Shown in pieces: positions 1-6,336 of a stretch of DNA of 9,098 nucleotides. The DNA lies in the NCBI GenBank assembly GCA_009926705.1, contig RFOJ01000029.1:1-9098 (forward strand), read 5' to 3'. Position numbers and translations under genes: made by a program. Within the stretch, counting starts at the first letter, position 1. Every line of letters begins with the position of its first letter. The notes under the pieces were generated by a model. That model ran no database searches. It was not told the origin of the DNA and worked only from the letters and a program-made list of their open reading frames with translations. Origin of the DNA: Acidimicrobiia bacterium. GTDB taxonomy: Bacteria; Actinomycetota; Acidimicrobiia; Acidimicrobiales; Ilumatobacteraceae.

Positions 1-1016
1 TGCTTCGCGCGCGCACCGCGCTGCAGTCGCGAATCGCTGCTGGCCAAACCGACACAATGCAGTTCACGTTCCGCAACCCGGAGCGTTCGACTACGCCGAC
101 CTCATCGGTGGAGGGGGCTCGCAGCATCATTGTGGCTGCGCGCTCGTACTACTCGGAAGACGTGGGCGGGGCTGATGTAGGTGTGGGTGGAGCTGGTGGC
201 GAGGCAGTGCCAGCGCGCATCGCAAGATACGCATGGCGCAACCACTACGAACCGCTTCGAGAGGTGTTGCGAGTTGCCGCACGGCGCCTCAAGCGCGACG
301 GCCACCGAGCCACGGTGTTCGCCGACGACAACTCGATCGTCGACCGAGAGGTCGCATACCGAGCGGGGCTCGGTTGGTACGGCAAGAACGCAAACCTTCT
401 GCTTGAAGGCTTGGGCAGTTGGTTCGTGCTCGGATGCGTGGTGACCACTGCCGAACTTGACACCAGCGAACGAGTCGTCGCCGATGGTTGCGGGTCGTGC
501 CGACGATGTATCGACTCGTGCCCAACGGGGGCGATCGTCGAGCCCGGCGTCGTCGACGCGCGGCGTTGCCTCGCGTGGCTCTTGCAGAAACCCGGCACAT
601 TCGACCCGGCGTATCGCGAGGCGCTCGGCACACGTATATATGGATGCGACGACTGCCAAGAAGCATGCCCTCCAACGATGCGTCGAGTCATCGACCGCAC
701 GACGGGAGACGAGCGCGCGACGATCGACGCAATCGATCTGCTCACAGGCAGCGACGAGCAGGTCTTGGTCATGGTGGGCGAGTGGTACGTCGCCGACCGC
801 AACCCTCGCTGGGTGCGTCGCAATGCGCTGCTTGTGCTCGGAAACTCAGCAGACAGAATCGGGGAGCAGCAACGTTCTGGTGCAGTTTCGCGCGACGAGG
901 TGATCACCGTGCTCGCGAGATATATCAACGGTGACGACGAGTTGCTGCGCGAGCATGCGCAATGGGCTGCGCGCCGCCTCGGTCTTGTCGACGTTGTTGC
1001 AAGCGAGCTCGTATGA
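1..1016 (+). CDS. queG: Epoxyqueuosine reductase QueG, 5'-truncated by the window edge
   Basis: Cobalamin- and Fe-S-dependent enzyme that reduces epoxyqueuosine to queuosine at the wobble base of tRNAs with GUN anticodons, the last step of queuosine synthesis, in the cytoplasm. The frame is open from base 3. Residues encoded before the ATG at 57 (RIAAGQTDTM, then FRNPER) still match the family, so that ATG is internal and the true start lies left of the window. Seen: the AGLGWYGKN core preceded by a conserved Asp, then CGSCRRCIDSCP (Cys codons 489, 498, 507, 519), RRC (567) and CDDCQEACP (645, 654, 666). These eight cysteines suit two [4Fe-4S] clusters. The C-terminal part (NPRWVRRNALLVLGN) looks like the HEAT-like tail of bacterial QueG. 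In the usual 'ER' position after the conserved Asp the sequence has 'DR', a mild change. The stop overlaps the next start by 4 bp, implying translational coupling. No other queuosine gene is in view. Confidence 0.93.
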   Translation, partial: LRARTALQSRIAAGQTDTMQFTFRNPERSTTPTSSVEGARSIIVAARSYYSEDVGGADVGVGGAGGEAVPARIARYAWRNHYEPLREVLRVAARRLKRDGHRATVFADDNSIVDREVAYRAGLGWYGKNANLLLEGLGSWFVLGCVVTTAELDTSERVVADGCGSCRRCIDSCPTGAIVEPGVVDARRCLAWLLQKPGTFDPAYREALGTRIYGCDDCQEACPPTMRRVIDRTTGDERATIDAIDLLTGSDEQVLVMVGEWYVADRNPRWVRRNALLVLGNSADRIGEQQRSGAVSRDEVITVLARYINGDDELLREHAQWAARRLGLVDVVASELV

Positions 1017-2191
1017 AGCACCTGCTGGTCACCAACGACTTTCCGCCGAAGGTCGGCGGCATTCAGAACATGCTGTGGGAGCTCTGGCGCAGACTCGACC
1101 CAAGTGCATTCGCCGTGCTGACGAGCCCCTATGAAGGTTCGAGTGCATTCGATGCAGCGCAGGCGTATCGAATCGAAAGAATCCGCGAGCCTGTGTTGTT
1201 GCCGCACCCGGTGATGGTTCGACGCATCGAGCAACTCGCCCGAGAGATTGGCGCCGAACATGTCGTGCTTGACCCGGCGTTGCCGCTCGGGCTGGTGGGC
1301 CGCTCGCTCTCGCTTCCGTACAGCGTGATGGTGCATGGAGCAGAAATCACCGTGCCAGGTCGACTGCCGGGCTCGCGCCAAGCACTCGCTCACGTCTTGC
1401 GTGGCGCGACGCACGTGTTTGCATCCGGTCGGTATCCGGCAGCAGAAGCCCTGCGCGCGGCCGGACGCGACCTCGACATCGTGCAAATACCACCGGGTGT
1501 TGACACACAGCGATTTCGCCCGCTCGACGAAGCGGCAAGGCGCTCGGCGCGCGAGAAGTTTGGGGTTGCACCGCATGCGCCGCTTGTCGTGGGTGTCAGC
1601 AGGCTCGTGCCGCGCAAGGGTTTCGATGTAGCGATCCGGGCTGTCGCCGAGGTGGCACGTCGCGCGAGGGCGGGTGGTGTGCGGTCAAGTGCAAGCAATT
1701 GGCGGTCGAGTGCAAGCCTGCAGAAACTGGGCGACATCACAATGCTGATCGGCGGCACGGGCCGCGATCGGGAGCGGCTGCAAAAAATCATCGACGAAAC
1801 AGGGGCTCCGGTGAGACTGCTTGGTCGCGTGAGCAACGACGACTTGCCGCTCCTCTATGGGTGTGCTGACGCCTTCATGATGCTGTGCCGAAATCGCTGG
1901 GCTGGCCTTGAACAGGAGGGTTTCGGCATCGTGTTTGCCGAAGCCGCGGCGTGCGCCGTGCCACAGCTTGCTGGAGACAGCGGGGGTGCGGCGGAAGCGG
2001 TGGTCGACGGTGAGACCGGATACGTGGTCGCCGACCCACACGACGTGCATGCCGTGGCAGATCGACTCGTCGCGCTACTGGAAGACGACGGTGCACGTAC
2101 TGCGATGGCGATGGCGTCTCGTTCGCGAGCAGTCGCAGAGTTTGACTACTCGGTTCTTGTCTCCCGTCTCCGCGAATCCCTGCAGGCGTGA
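1013..2191 (+). CDS. GT4-family glycosyltransferase, PimB'-like mannosyltransferase
   Basis: Predicted GT-B retaining glycosyltransferase of 392 residues. The N-terminal acceptor domain begins MKHLLVTNDFPPKVGGIQ, the usual glycine-rich opening of GT4 enzymes, with VMVHGAE near 105-111. The C-terminal donor domain has SRLVPRKG (R197, K202), GGTGRDRERL (247-256) and the E-x7-E pair E302/E310 in EGFGIVFAE, then AGDSGGAAEAV. The RWAGLEQEGFGIVFAEAAA stretch is very like GDP-mannose-dependent PimB', which adds the second mannose to phosphatidylinositol monomannoside at the inner membrane face; the exact acceptor here is inference. The start was set at the ATG overlapping the queG stop (ATGA) rather than a longer frame reaching back into queG, because the family N-terminus begins there. 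An unusual roughly 20-residue insert (about 217-240) sits before the donor-domain beta strand and contains a seven-residue tandem repeat. Alternatives are another lipid or cell-wall mannosyl- or glucosyltransferase. Confidence 0.88.
   Translation: MKHLLVTNDFPPKVGGIQNMLWELWRRLDPSAFAVLTSPYEGSSAFDAAQAYRIERIREPVLLPHPVMVRRIEQLAREIGAEHVVLDPALPLGLVGRSLSLPYSVMVHGAEITVPGRLPGSRQALAHVLRGATHVFASGRYPAAEALRAAGRDLDIVQIPPGVDTQRFRPLDEAARRSAREKFGVAPHAPLVVGVSRLVPRKGFDVAIRAVAEVARRARAGGVRSSASNWRSSASLQKLGDITMLIGGTGRDRERLQKIIDETGAPVRLLGRVSNDDLPLLYGCADAFMMLCRNRWAGLEQEGFGIVFAEAAACAVPQLAGDSGGAAEAVVDGETGYVVADPHDVHAVADRLVALLEDDGARTAMAMASRSRAVAEFDYSVLVSRLRESLQA
1682..1723 (+). repeat. Two-copy 21-bp in-frame tandem repeat inside the glycosyltransferase gene
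   Basis: Copy 1 is 1682-1702 and copy 2 is 1703-1723. The first 15 bases of each copy are identical except for one A/G difference (cggtcaagtgcaagc against cggtcgagtgcaagc); the remaining bases have diverged. They encode RSSASNW and RSSASLQ, residues 224-237 of the enzyme. The period is a multiple of three, so the frame is kept. It most likely arose by slippage duplication in a surface loop. Confidence 0.85.
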
Positions 2192-2193
2192 AC

Positions 2194-2199
2194 TAGTCT
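2194..2199 (+). promoter_or_regulatory. Leaderless-type -10 element (TAGTCT) for the SRPBCC gene
   Basis: TAGTCT fits the actinobacterial TANNNT -10 consensus and ends 7 bases before the GTG at 2207, so transcription would begin at or very near the start codon. No Shine-Dalgarno sequence lies in the 15-bp gap after the glycosyltransferase stop, and no clear -35 box is visible. The same arrangement recurs at 3583 and 6331. Confidence 0.5.
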
Positions 2200-2206
2200 C
2201 AGACCC

Positions 2207-2638
2207 GTGCTCGACCAAGCGACAGACACAGAAATCATCGCAGCGAGCCCGCAGCGTTGCTACGACGTCGCAGTCGACTTCGAGCGGTACCCCGAGTGGG
2301 CGCACGACGTGAAAGAAGCCAACGTTCTTGAGCGCGATGCCCAGGGTCGTGCTACGAAAGTTGAATATCGTGCGAGCGCGCTCGGCCGCAGCACGCATTA
2401 CACGCTCAGCTACGACTATTCGCAGGCCCCGAACCGTCTTTCGTGGTCGCTGGCCCAAGGTGACATCATGCGAGTCATCGACGGCGCGTATGACTTTGCA
2501 TCGGAAGGTGCGGGCACGCGAGTCACCTACTCGCTCAAGATCGAATTGATCGTTCCGTTACCCGGCTTCGTGAAGCGCCGAGCCGAAGTCCGAATTCTTC
2601 ACACGTTGAAGGAATTGAAGACTCGCGCCGAGTCGTGA
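2207..2638 (+). CDS. SRPBCC (START/Bet v1-like) family protein, polyketide cyclase/dehydrase-type
   Basis: A 143-residue single-domain protein with no signal peptide or membrane segment. The N-terminal pattern 'TEIIAASPQRCYDVAVDFERYPEW' (shown in part) is the typical first beta strand, helix and Asp-x-x-x-Tyr-Pro-x-W turn of SRPBCC proteins, which form a helix-grip fold with a hydrophobic ligand cavity. Strands near THYTLSYDY and GTRVTYSLKIELIVPLPG and a C-terminal helix (residues ~118-143) complete the fold. The ligand and activity are unknown. Homologues in Actinobacteria are called polyketide cyclase/dehydrase or lipid-transport proteins by domain only. The GTG at 2207 was chosen because it directly starts the domain and lies 7 bases after a -10 element. 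The gene sits 15 bp after the PimB'-like gene and overlaps the kinase gene by 4 bp (GTGA). This context hints at an envelope-lipid link, which is inference. Confidence 0.85.
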   Translation: MLDQATDTEIIAASPQRCYDVAVDFERYPEWAHDVKEANVLERDAQGRATKVEYRASALGRSTHYTLSYDYSQAPNRLSWSLAQGDIMRVIDGAYDFASEGAGTRVTYSLKIELIVPLPGFVKRRAEVRILHTLKELKTRAES

Positions 2639-3522
2639 ACCGCGCAGCCGGAATCGACGTCGGCGGCACCAAGTGCCTCGGAGTGGTGCTCGACGCCGAC
2701 CGAGACATCACGAGCGAACACGACATTCTCTTGCAGGTGCGTCATGCCACGCCGCGCGCAGACAAGCTCGTCGACGCACTCGAAGTGCTCGTCGGTGAAC
2801 TCGGAGACTTCGACACCATCGGCGTGGGAGTGCCCGGCCTCATCACGCTCGACGGGGTGATGAGGGCGTCACCGAACATTCCGGGTTCGGTCGACGTCGC
2901 AGTTGGGGCGGAGTTGTCGCGTCGACTTGGGCGGCGAGTGTTCATCGACAACGACGGCAACTTGTCCGCACTTGCAGAGTGGCGGTTCGGGGCGGGACGC
3001 GGATCCACAAACATGTGGATGGTCACGCTCGGTACGGGAATCGGCGGTGGATACGTGCTGAACGGCGCCGTGCAACGCGGCGTGAACGGCTTTGCGGGCG
3101 AGGTCGGGCACATCGTGGTGAACCCTGACGGTCCACGGTGCACCTGCGGACGCAAGGGATGTTGGGAGGTCTACGCCTCGGGTCGCGGCCTCAAGATGCT
3201 CGCAGCGGGAGAGTCGGGCGAGAGCGTGATCAACCGCGCTCGAGCCGGCGAAGCTGACGCACTGACCGTGCTCGAGGCATGGTCGAGATGGGTGGCTATC
3301 GGACTGGCGAGCCTCACCAATGTGAGCGACCCTGACGTGATCGTCATCGGTGGTGGGGTGTCAGAAGCGGCCGACATCGTGATGCCCATCGTTCGGCGCT
3401 GGTTCGTGGAGTCGCTCTACTCGCCCGAACAGCGACAGCACCCTGACCTGCGGGTGGCGCAGCTCGGGGAGCACGCCGGGGCAATCGGTGCCGCGCTCAT
3501 GCCGCAGTTCTCGACGGTGTAG
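2635..3522 (+). CDS. ROK-family glucokinase
   Basis: ATP-dependent sugar kinase of 295 residues, most likely phosphorylating glucose to glucose-6-phosphate in the cytoplasm. Seen: the N-terminal phosphate-binding loop DVGGTK (8-13), the catalytic-base region DNDGN with D107, a glycine-rich TLGTGIGGG segment (131-139), the sugar-contacting E156 and H159 in GEVGH, and the ROK zinc site formed by H159 with C169, C171 and C176 (CTCGRKGC), followed by E178. There is no N-terminal DNA-binding helix-turn-helix, so it is an enzyme rather than a ROK repressor. Length is close to the usual 300-320. The GTG start overlaps the preceding stop (GTGA), indicating coupling to the SRPBCC gene. N-acetylmannosamine or N-acetylglucosamine kinase activity cannot be excluded from sequence, but the actinobacterial neighbourhood favours glucokinase (glk/glkA). 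Confidence 0.9.
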   Translation: MNRAAGIDVGGTKCLGVVLDADRDITSEHDILLQVRHATPRADKLVDALEVLVGELGDFDTIGVGVPGLITLDGVMRASPNIPGSVDVAVGAELSRRLGRRVFIDNDGNLSALAEWRFGAGRGSTNMWMVTLGTGIGGGYVLNGAVQRGVNGFAGEVGHIVVNPDGPRCTCGRKGCWEVYASGRGLKMLAAGESGESVINRARAGEADALTVLEAWSRWVAIGLASLTNVSDPDVIVIGGGVSEAADIVMPIVRRWFVESLYSPEQRQHPDLRVAQLGEHAGAIGAALMPQFSTV

Positions 3523-3582
3523 TTCCCTCGACCGAGCTACAAGCCGACATGGTTCAGTTCATCTGATGATGTCGTGCGCGCT

Positions 3583-3588
3583 TAGGCT
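3583..3588 (+). promoter_or_regulatory. Leaderless-type -10 element (TAGGCT) for the aminotransferase gene
   Basis: TAGGCT matches TANNNT and ends 6 bases before the GTG at 3595. It lies in the 72-bp spacer 3523-3594, the only sizeable gap on this strand, so the aminotransferase probably has its own promoter. No Shine-Dalgarno sequence precedes the GTG. A weak -35 candidate (TTCATC, 3558-3563) lies 19 bases upstream. The rest of the spacer shows no strong terminator. Confidence 0.55.
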
Positions 3589-3594
3589 TGACAC

Positions 3595-4809
3595 GTGGAT
3601 TTCCGGCGCATCAGCAACTTGCCGCCGTACGTGTTCACGATCATCAACAACCTGAAGATCACTGCTCGTCGGGACGGCGACGACGTCATCGACCTCGGTT
3701 TCGGCAACCCAGATATTCCGTCGCCGCAGATCGCCGTTGAAAAACTTGCCGAGGCCGCACACAACCCGAGAAACCACCGCTACTCGCTTTCGCGCGGTCT
3801 GCCGAAACTGCGCGAAGCCGTCGCAGGCATGTACGAGCGCAAGTTCGGCGTCACGCTCGACCCGGAACTGCAGATCACGAACACCATCGGCTCGAAGGAA
3901 GGCTTCAGCCACCTCATGTGGGTGCTGCTCGAATCTGGAGACGCCGCCATCGTGCCGAGCCCGAGCTATCCGATCCATATCTTCGGGCCGTTGTTCGCTG
4001 GTGCCGACTTGCGGCAGATCCCGATGCGTAGCCAGCGCCGATTGCTCTCGCCGACTGACGTCGACGTCGAGTATCAAGACGAGTTCTTCGATGCCCTGCA
4101 CAAAGCCTGGGAAGTCGGCTGGCCGAAGCCGCGGGTACTCGTCATCTCGTTCCCGCACAATCCGACGGGTGCCACCGTCGACCTCGACTTCATGCAGCGC
4201 GTCGTCGACTTCTGTCGCGAGCGCGAGATGATCGTGGTGCACGACTTCGCCTACGCCGACATGGGATTCAACGGTTACGAGCCGCCGTCGATTCTGCAGG
4301 CAAAAGGCGCAATGGACTGCGCTGTCGAGCTGTACTCGATGACAAAGGGTTTTTCGATGGCAGGGTGGCGCTGCGCGTTCCTCGTCGGCAACACCCAGGT
4401 GGTGCAGGCTCTCGTGAAGTTGAAGTCGTACCTCGATTACGGAACTTTCCAGCCGATTCAGATTGCTGCCACGGTGACGCTCAATGAAGCGCAGGACTTT
4501 CCGGTTGAAGTGTGCAACACCTACCAGTCGCGTCGGGATGCGCTTATCGAGGGGCTCGACCGAATTGGATGGTCGATTCCTTCACCACGAGGTTCGATGT
4601 TCGTGTGGGCGCCGATCCCTGAGCCGTACCGCGAAATGAACTCCGTCGAGTTCTGCTCTCACTTGGTGAACCAATGCAACGTGGCGCTGTCGCCTGGTTC
4701 GGGTTTCGGGCCCGGCGGTGAAGGCTTCGTGCGATTCGCGCTCATCGAGAACGAGCAGCGCATCCACCAAGCGGTACGCAATCTCGACCACGGTCTACCG
4801 AAGCTCTAG
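3595..4809 (+). CDS. alaC: Alanine aminotransferase, AlaC-type (class I/II PLP enzyme)
   Basis: Fold-type I PLP aminotransferase of 404 residues, predicted to interconvert pyruvate/glutamate and alanine/2-oxoglutarate in the cytoplasm. It follows E. coli AlaC (YfdZ) along its whole length: opening RISNLPPYVF, then IDLGFGNPD, YSLSRGLPKLR, TIGSKEGFSHLM, VPSPSYPIHI, FPHNPTG (N189), VVHDFAYAD (D217, Y220 for the PLP ring), the Schiff-base lysine K251 in SMTKGFSMAGWR with R259, KSYLDYGTFQP, and VRFALIEN near the C-terminus. The GTG start directly begins the family N-terminus and is preceded by a leaderless -10. An extra stretch of about 12 residues (around 146-160) is present compared with my recollection of the E. 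coli protein. LL-diaminopimelate aminotransferases are close relatives, but the AlaC-specific motifs match better. Confidence 0.9.
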   Translation: MDFRRISNLPPYVFTIINNLKITARRDGDDVIDLGFGNPDIPSPQIAVEKLAEAAHNPRNHRYSLSRGLPKLREAVAGMYERKFGVTLDPELQITNTIGSKEGFSHLMWVLLESGDAAIVPSPSYPIHIFGPLFAGADLRQIPMRSQRRLLSPTDVDVEYQDEFFDALHKAWEVGWPKPRVLVISFPHNPTGATVDLDFMQRVVDFCREREMIVVHDFAYADMGFNGYEPPSILQAKGAMDCAVELYSMTKGFSMAGWRCAFLVGNTQVVQALVKLKSYLDYGTFQPIQIAATVTLNEAQDFPVEVCNTYQSRRDALIEGLDRIGWSIPSPRGSMFVWAPIPEPYREMNSVEFCSHLVNQCNVALSPGSGFGPGGEGFVRFALIENEQRIHQAVRNLDHGLPKL

Positions 4810-4836
4810 CGCTGCGACGACATTCGACGTCGCGCT
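4808..4836. terminator. GC-rich hairpin in the convergent alaC/glpK gap, possible bidirectional terminator
   Basis: GCGACG (4814-4819) pairs with CGTCGC (4828-4833) around an 8-base loop. AGC (4808-4810) can extend the stem against GCT (4834-4836) across a 3-base bulge. It occupies the 33-bp gap between the converging stops of the aminotransferase and glycerol kinase genes. Neither strand has a T-run after the stem, so termination is inferred from position and stability only. Confidence 0.4.
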
Positions 4837-4842
4837 CCAGAT

Positions 4843-6324
4843 TTAGGGCTGCACCCAACCTCGCGAGCGCTCGACGGCGCGCAGCCACTGTGCATGCGAC
4901 GCATCGCGAGTCGTCGCATCGGTGCCCGGTGTGAAGCGACGCTCGAGCGCCCAGCGCCCGGCAATGTCGTCGGTCGACTCCCACACACCCTCAGCGAGGC
5001 CGGCGAGATAGGCAGCGCCGATGGCGGTGGTCTCGAGTTCGGTCGGGCGCAGTACATCGACGCCGAGCTGGTCAGCTTGCAGCTGCAGCATGAGGTTCAT
5101 CACCGCGGCGCCACCGTCGACTCGAAGATCGCGAATCGCCACGCCTGAGGCACGCGTCATTGCGTCGACCACGTCGCGAGTCTGAAACACCATCGACTCC
5201 ACCACGGCGCGCGCGATGTGTGCGCGGCTGGTTCCGCGCGTAATGCCGAAGATGGCGCCGCGTGCGTAGGCGTCCCACCACGGGCTACCGAGCCCGGCAA
5301 ATGCAGGCACCACCACGACGCCACCAGCATCTGGGACGCTCTCTGCGAGCGGGCCGACCTCGTTCGCTGCAGAGATGATGTTGAGGCCATCACGCAACCA
5401 TTGGATTGCGGCCCCGGTCACGAAGATTGCGCCTTCCAGCGCGTACGTGGCCGGTTTTGAGCCGAGCTGCCACGCGACGGTGGTGAGCATCCCCGATGTT
5501 GGGGCGGGGCACTTGGTGCCGACGTTGAGCAGCACAAAGCTGCCGGTGCCATAAGTGTTCTTTGCGCTACCGGGGCTGAAGCACGCCTGTCCGAAGAGAG
5601 CGGCTTGCTGGTCTCCGGCCACGCCGCTCACCGGCACACCAGCAGGAATTGCGGCGTCTTTCACGGTCACGCCGATGCGGCCGCTCGATGGCGCAACCTC
5701 GGGGAGCGTGCGTTGGTCGACACCGAACATCGCGCACAGTTCGTCGCTCCAACGCAACGTGCGGATGTCGAACAGCATCGTTCGTGATGCGTTCGTCACG
5801 TCGGTAGCGAACGATGCGCCGCCCGTCAGGCGATGAATGAGGAACGCGTCGATCGTTGCGAAGGCGACGTTGGGATTGTCTGACACGTCGGTGTTGCGTA
5901 GCAACCATTCGACTTTCGAACCGGAGAAGTACGGGTCGAGCACGAGGCCCGATGCATTGCGAACCAGGTCGAGGTGCGGTGCGAGTTCGTCGCAGCGACT
6001 CGCCGTGCGGCGGTCCTGCCACACGATGGCGCGGTGCAGCGGGGCACCCGTTCGGCGATCGATCGCGACGACGGTCTCGCGCTGGTTGGTGATGCCAATT
6101 GCGGCGATCGGCTCGCTGATGCGCGAGCAGACCGTCTGCATGGTTGCCCGCACCGACTGCCAGATTTCTTCTGCGTCGTGTTCCACCCAGCCTGGCTGTG
6201 GGTAGTGCTGAGTGAACTCGCGGTAGTCGGCGATGGACGGCCGACCATCAGCAAACACTGCTCGCGTGCGCACGCCCGTGGTGCCGGCATCAATGGCGAG
6301 AACAACGCCCGATGCTGCGGCCAT
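4843..6324 (-). CDS. glpK: Glycerol kinase
   Basis: FGGY-family kinase of 493 residues (usual length about 500) that phosphorylates glycerol to sn-glycerol-3-phosphate for catabolism or phospholipid synthesis, in the cytoplasm. The glycerol-binding set of GlpK is complete: R82-E83 in NQRETV, W102 in VWQDRRT, Y132 in DPYFSGSK and D238 in GDQQAALFGQ. Other marks are KNTYGTGSF, PAFAGLGSPWWD, RGAIFGITRGT, and the C-terminal ATPase motif LRVDGGAAVMN with ETTAIGAAYLAG. Two departures are visible. The first phosphate loop reads DAGTTG instead of the usual DQGTTS. The position aligning with E. coli R236, which binds the inhibitor fructose-1,6-bisphosphate, is glycine (PAGVPVSG). The ATG at 6324 lies 9 bp after the histidine-kinase stop and 6 bases after a TAATCT -10 box, so the gene may be read both from the upstream operon and from its own promoter. 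No glpF or glpD is in the window. Confidence 0.93.
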   Translation of the reverse strand: MAAASGVVLAIDAGTTGVRTRAVFADGRPSIADYREFTQHYPQPGWVEHDAEEIWQSVRATMQTVCSRISEPIAAIGITNQRETVVAIDRRTGAPLHRAIVWQDRRTASRCDELAPHLDLVRNASGLVLDPYFSGSKVEWLLRNTDVSDNPNVAFATIDAFLIHRLTGGASFATDVTNASRTMLFDIRTLRWSDELCAMFGVDQRTLPEVAPSSGRIGVTVKDAAIPAGVPVSGVAGDQQAALFGQACFSPGSAKNTYGTGSFVLLNVGTKCPAPTSGMLTTVAWQLGSKPATYALEGAIFVTGAAIQWLRDGLNIISAANEVGPLAESVPDAGGVVVVPAFAGLGSPWWDAYARGAIFGITRGTSRAHIARAVVESMVFQTRDVVDAMTRASGVAIRDLRVDGGAAVMNLMLQLQADQLGVDVLRPTELETTAIGAAYLAGLAEGVWESTDDIAGRWALERRFTPGTDATTRDASHAQWLRAVERSRGWVQP

Positions 6325-6330
6325 GGCGCG

Positions 6331-6336
6331 AGATTA
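6331..6336 (-). promoter_or_regulatory. Leaderless-type -10 element (TAATCT) for glpK
   Basis: On the minus strand TAATCT ends 6 bases before the glpK ATG. Its first three bases are the TAA stop codon of the histidine kinase gene, so stop and promoter share bases. No clear -35 box or Shine-Dalgarno sequence is visible. The spacing repeats that of the other two -10 elements in the window. Confidence 0.5.

Noticed and set aside
57..59. ATG at 57 as the queG start
   Set aside because: The frame is open to the left edge and the preceding residues match the family, so this is an internal methionine.
962..1012. A 17-codon N-terminal extension of the glycosyltransferase into queG
   Set aside because: The extension is Arg/Cys-rich and antagonistic to the family's MKxLLVTNDFPP opening. 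The ATG at 1013 forms the common ATGA overlap.
245..1576. A 443-codon open frame on the minus strand opposite queG and the glycosyltransferase gene
   Set aside because: The product is rich in Arg, Ser, Cys and His with no recognisable domain, and it lies fully antisense to two well-supported genes. High GC at third codon positions commonly leaves such shadow frames free of stops.
2142..2147. TTGACT as a -35 box for the SRPBCC gene
   Set aside because: It lies 46 bases before the TAGTCT -10, far too distant to act with it.
3588..3593. A perfect TTGACA hexamer
   Set aside because: It ends one base before the alaC start codon, so as a -35 box it would drive transcription from inside the gene, and no suitably spaced -10 was seen. 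The overlapping TAGGCT fits a -10 much better.
3559..4242. A 227-codon minus-strand frame opposite the aminotransferase gene
   Set aside because: It is the mirror of alaC codons, with an Asp/Glu/Arg/Val-rich composition and no motif. The sense frame matches AlaC throughout.
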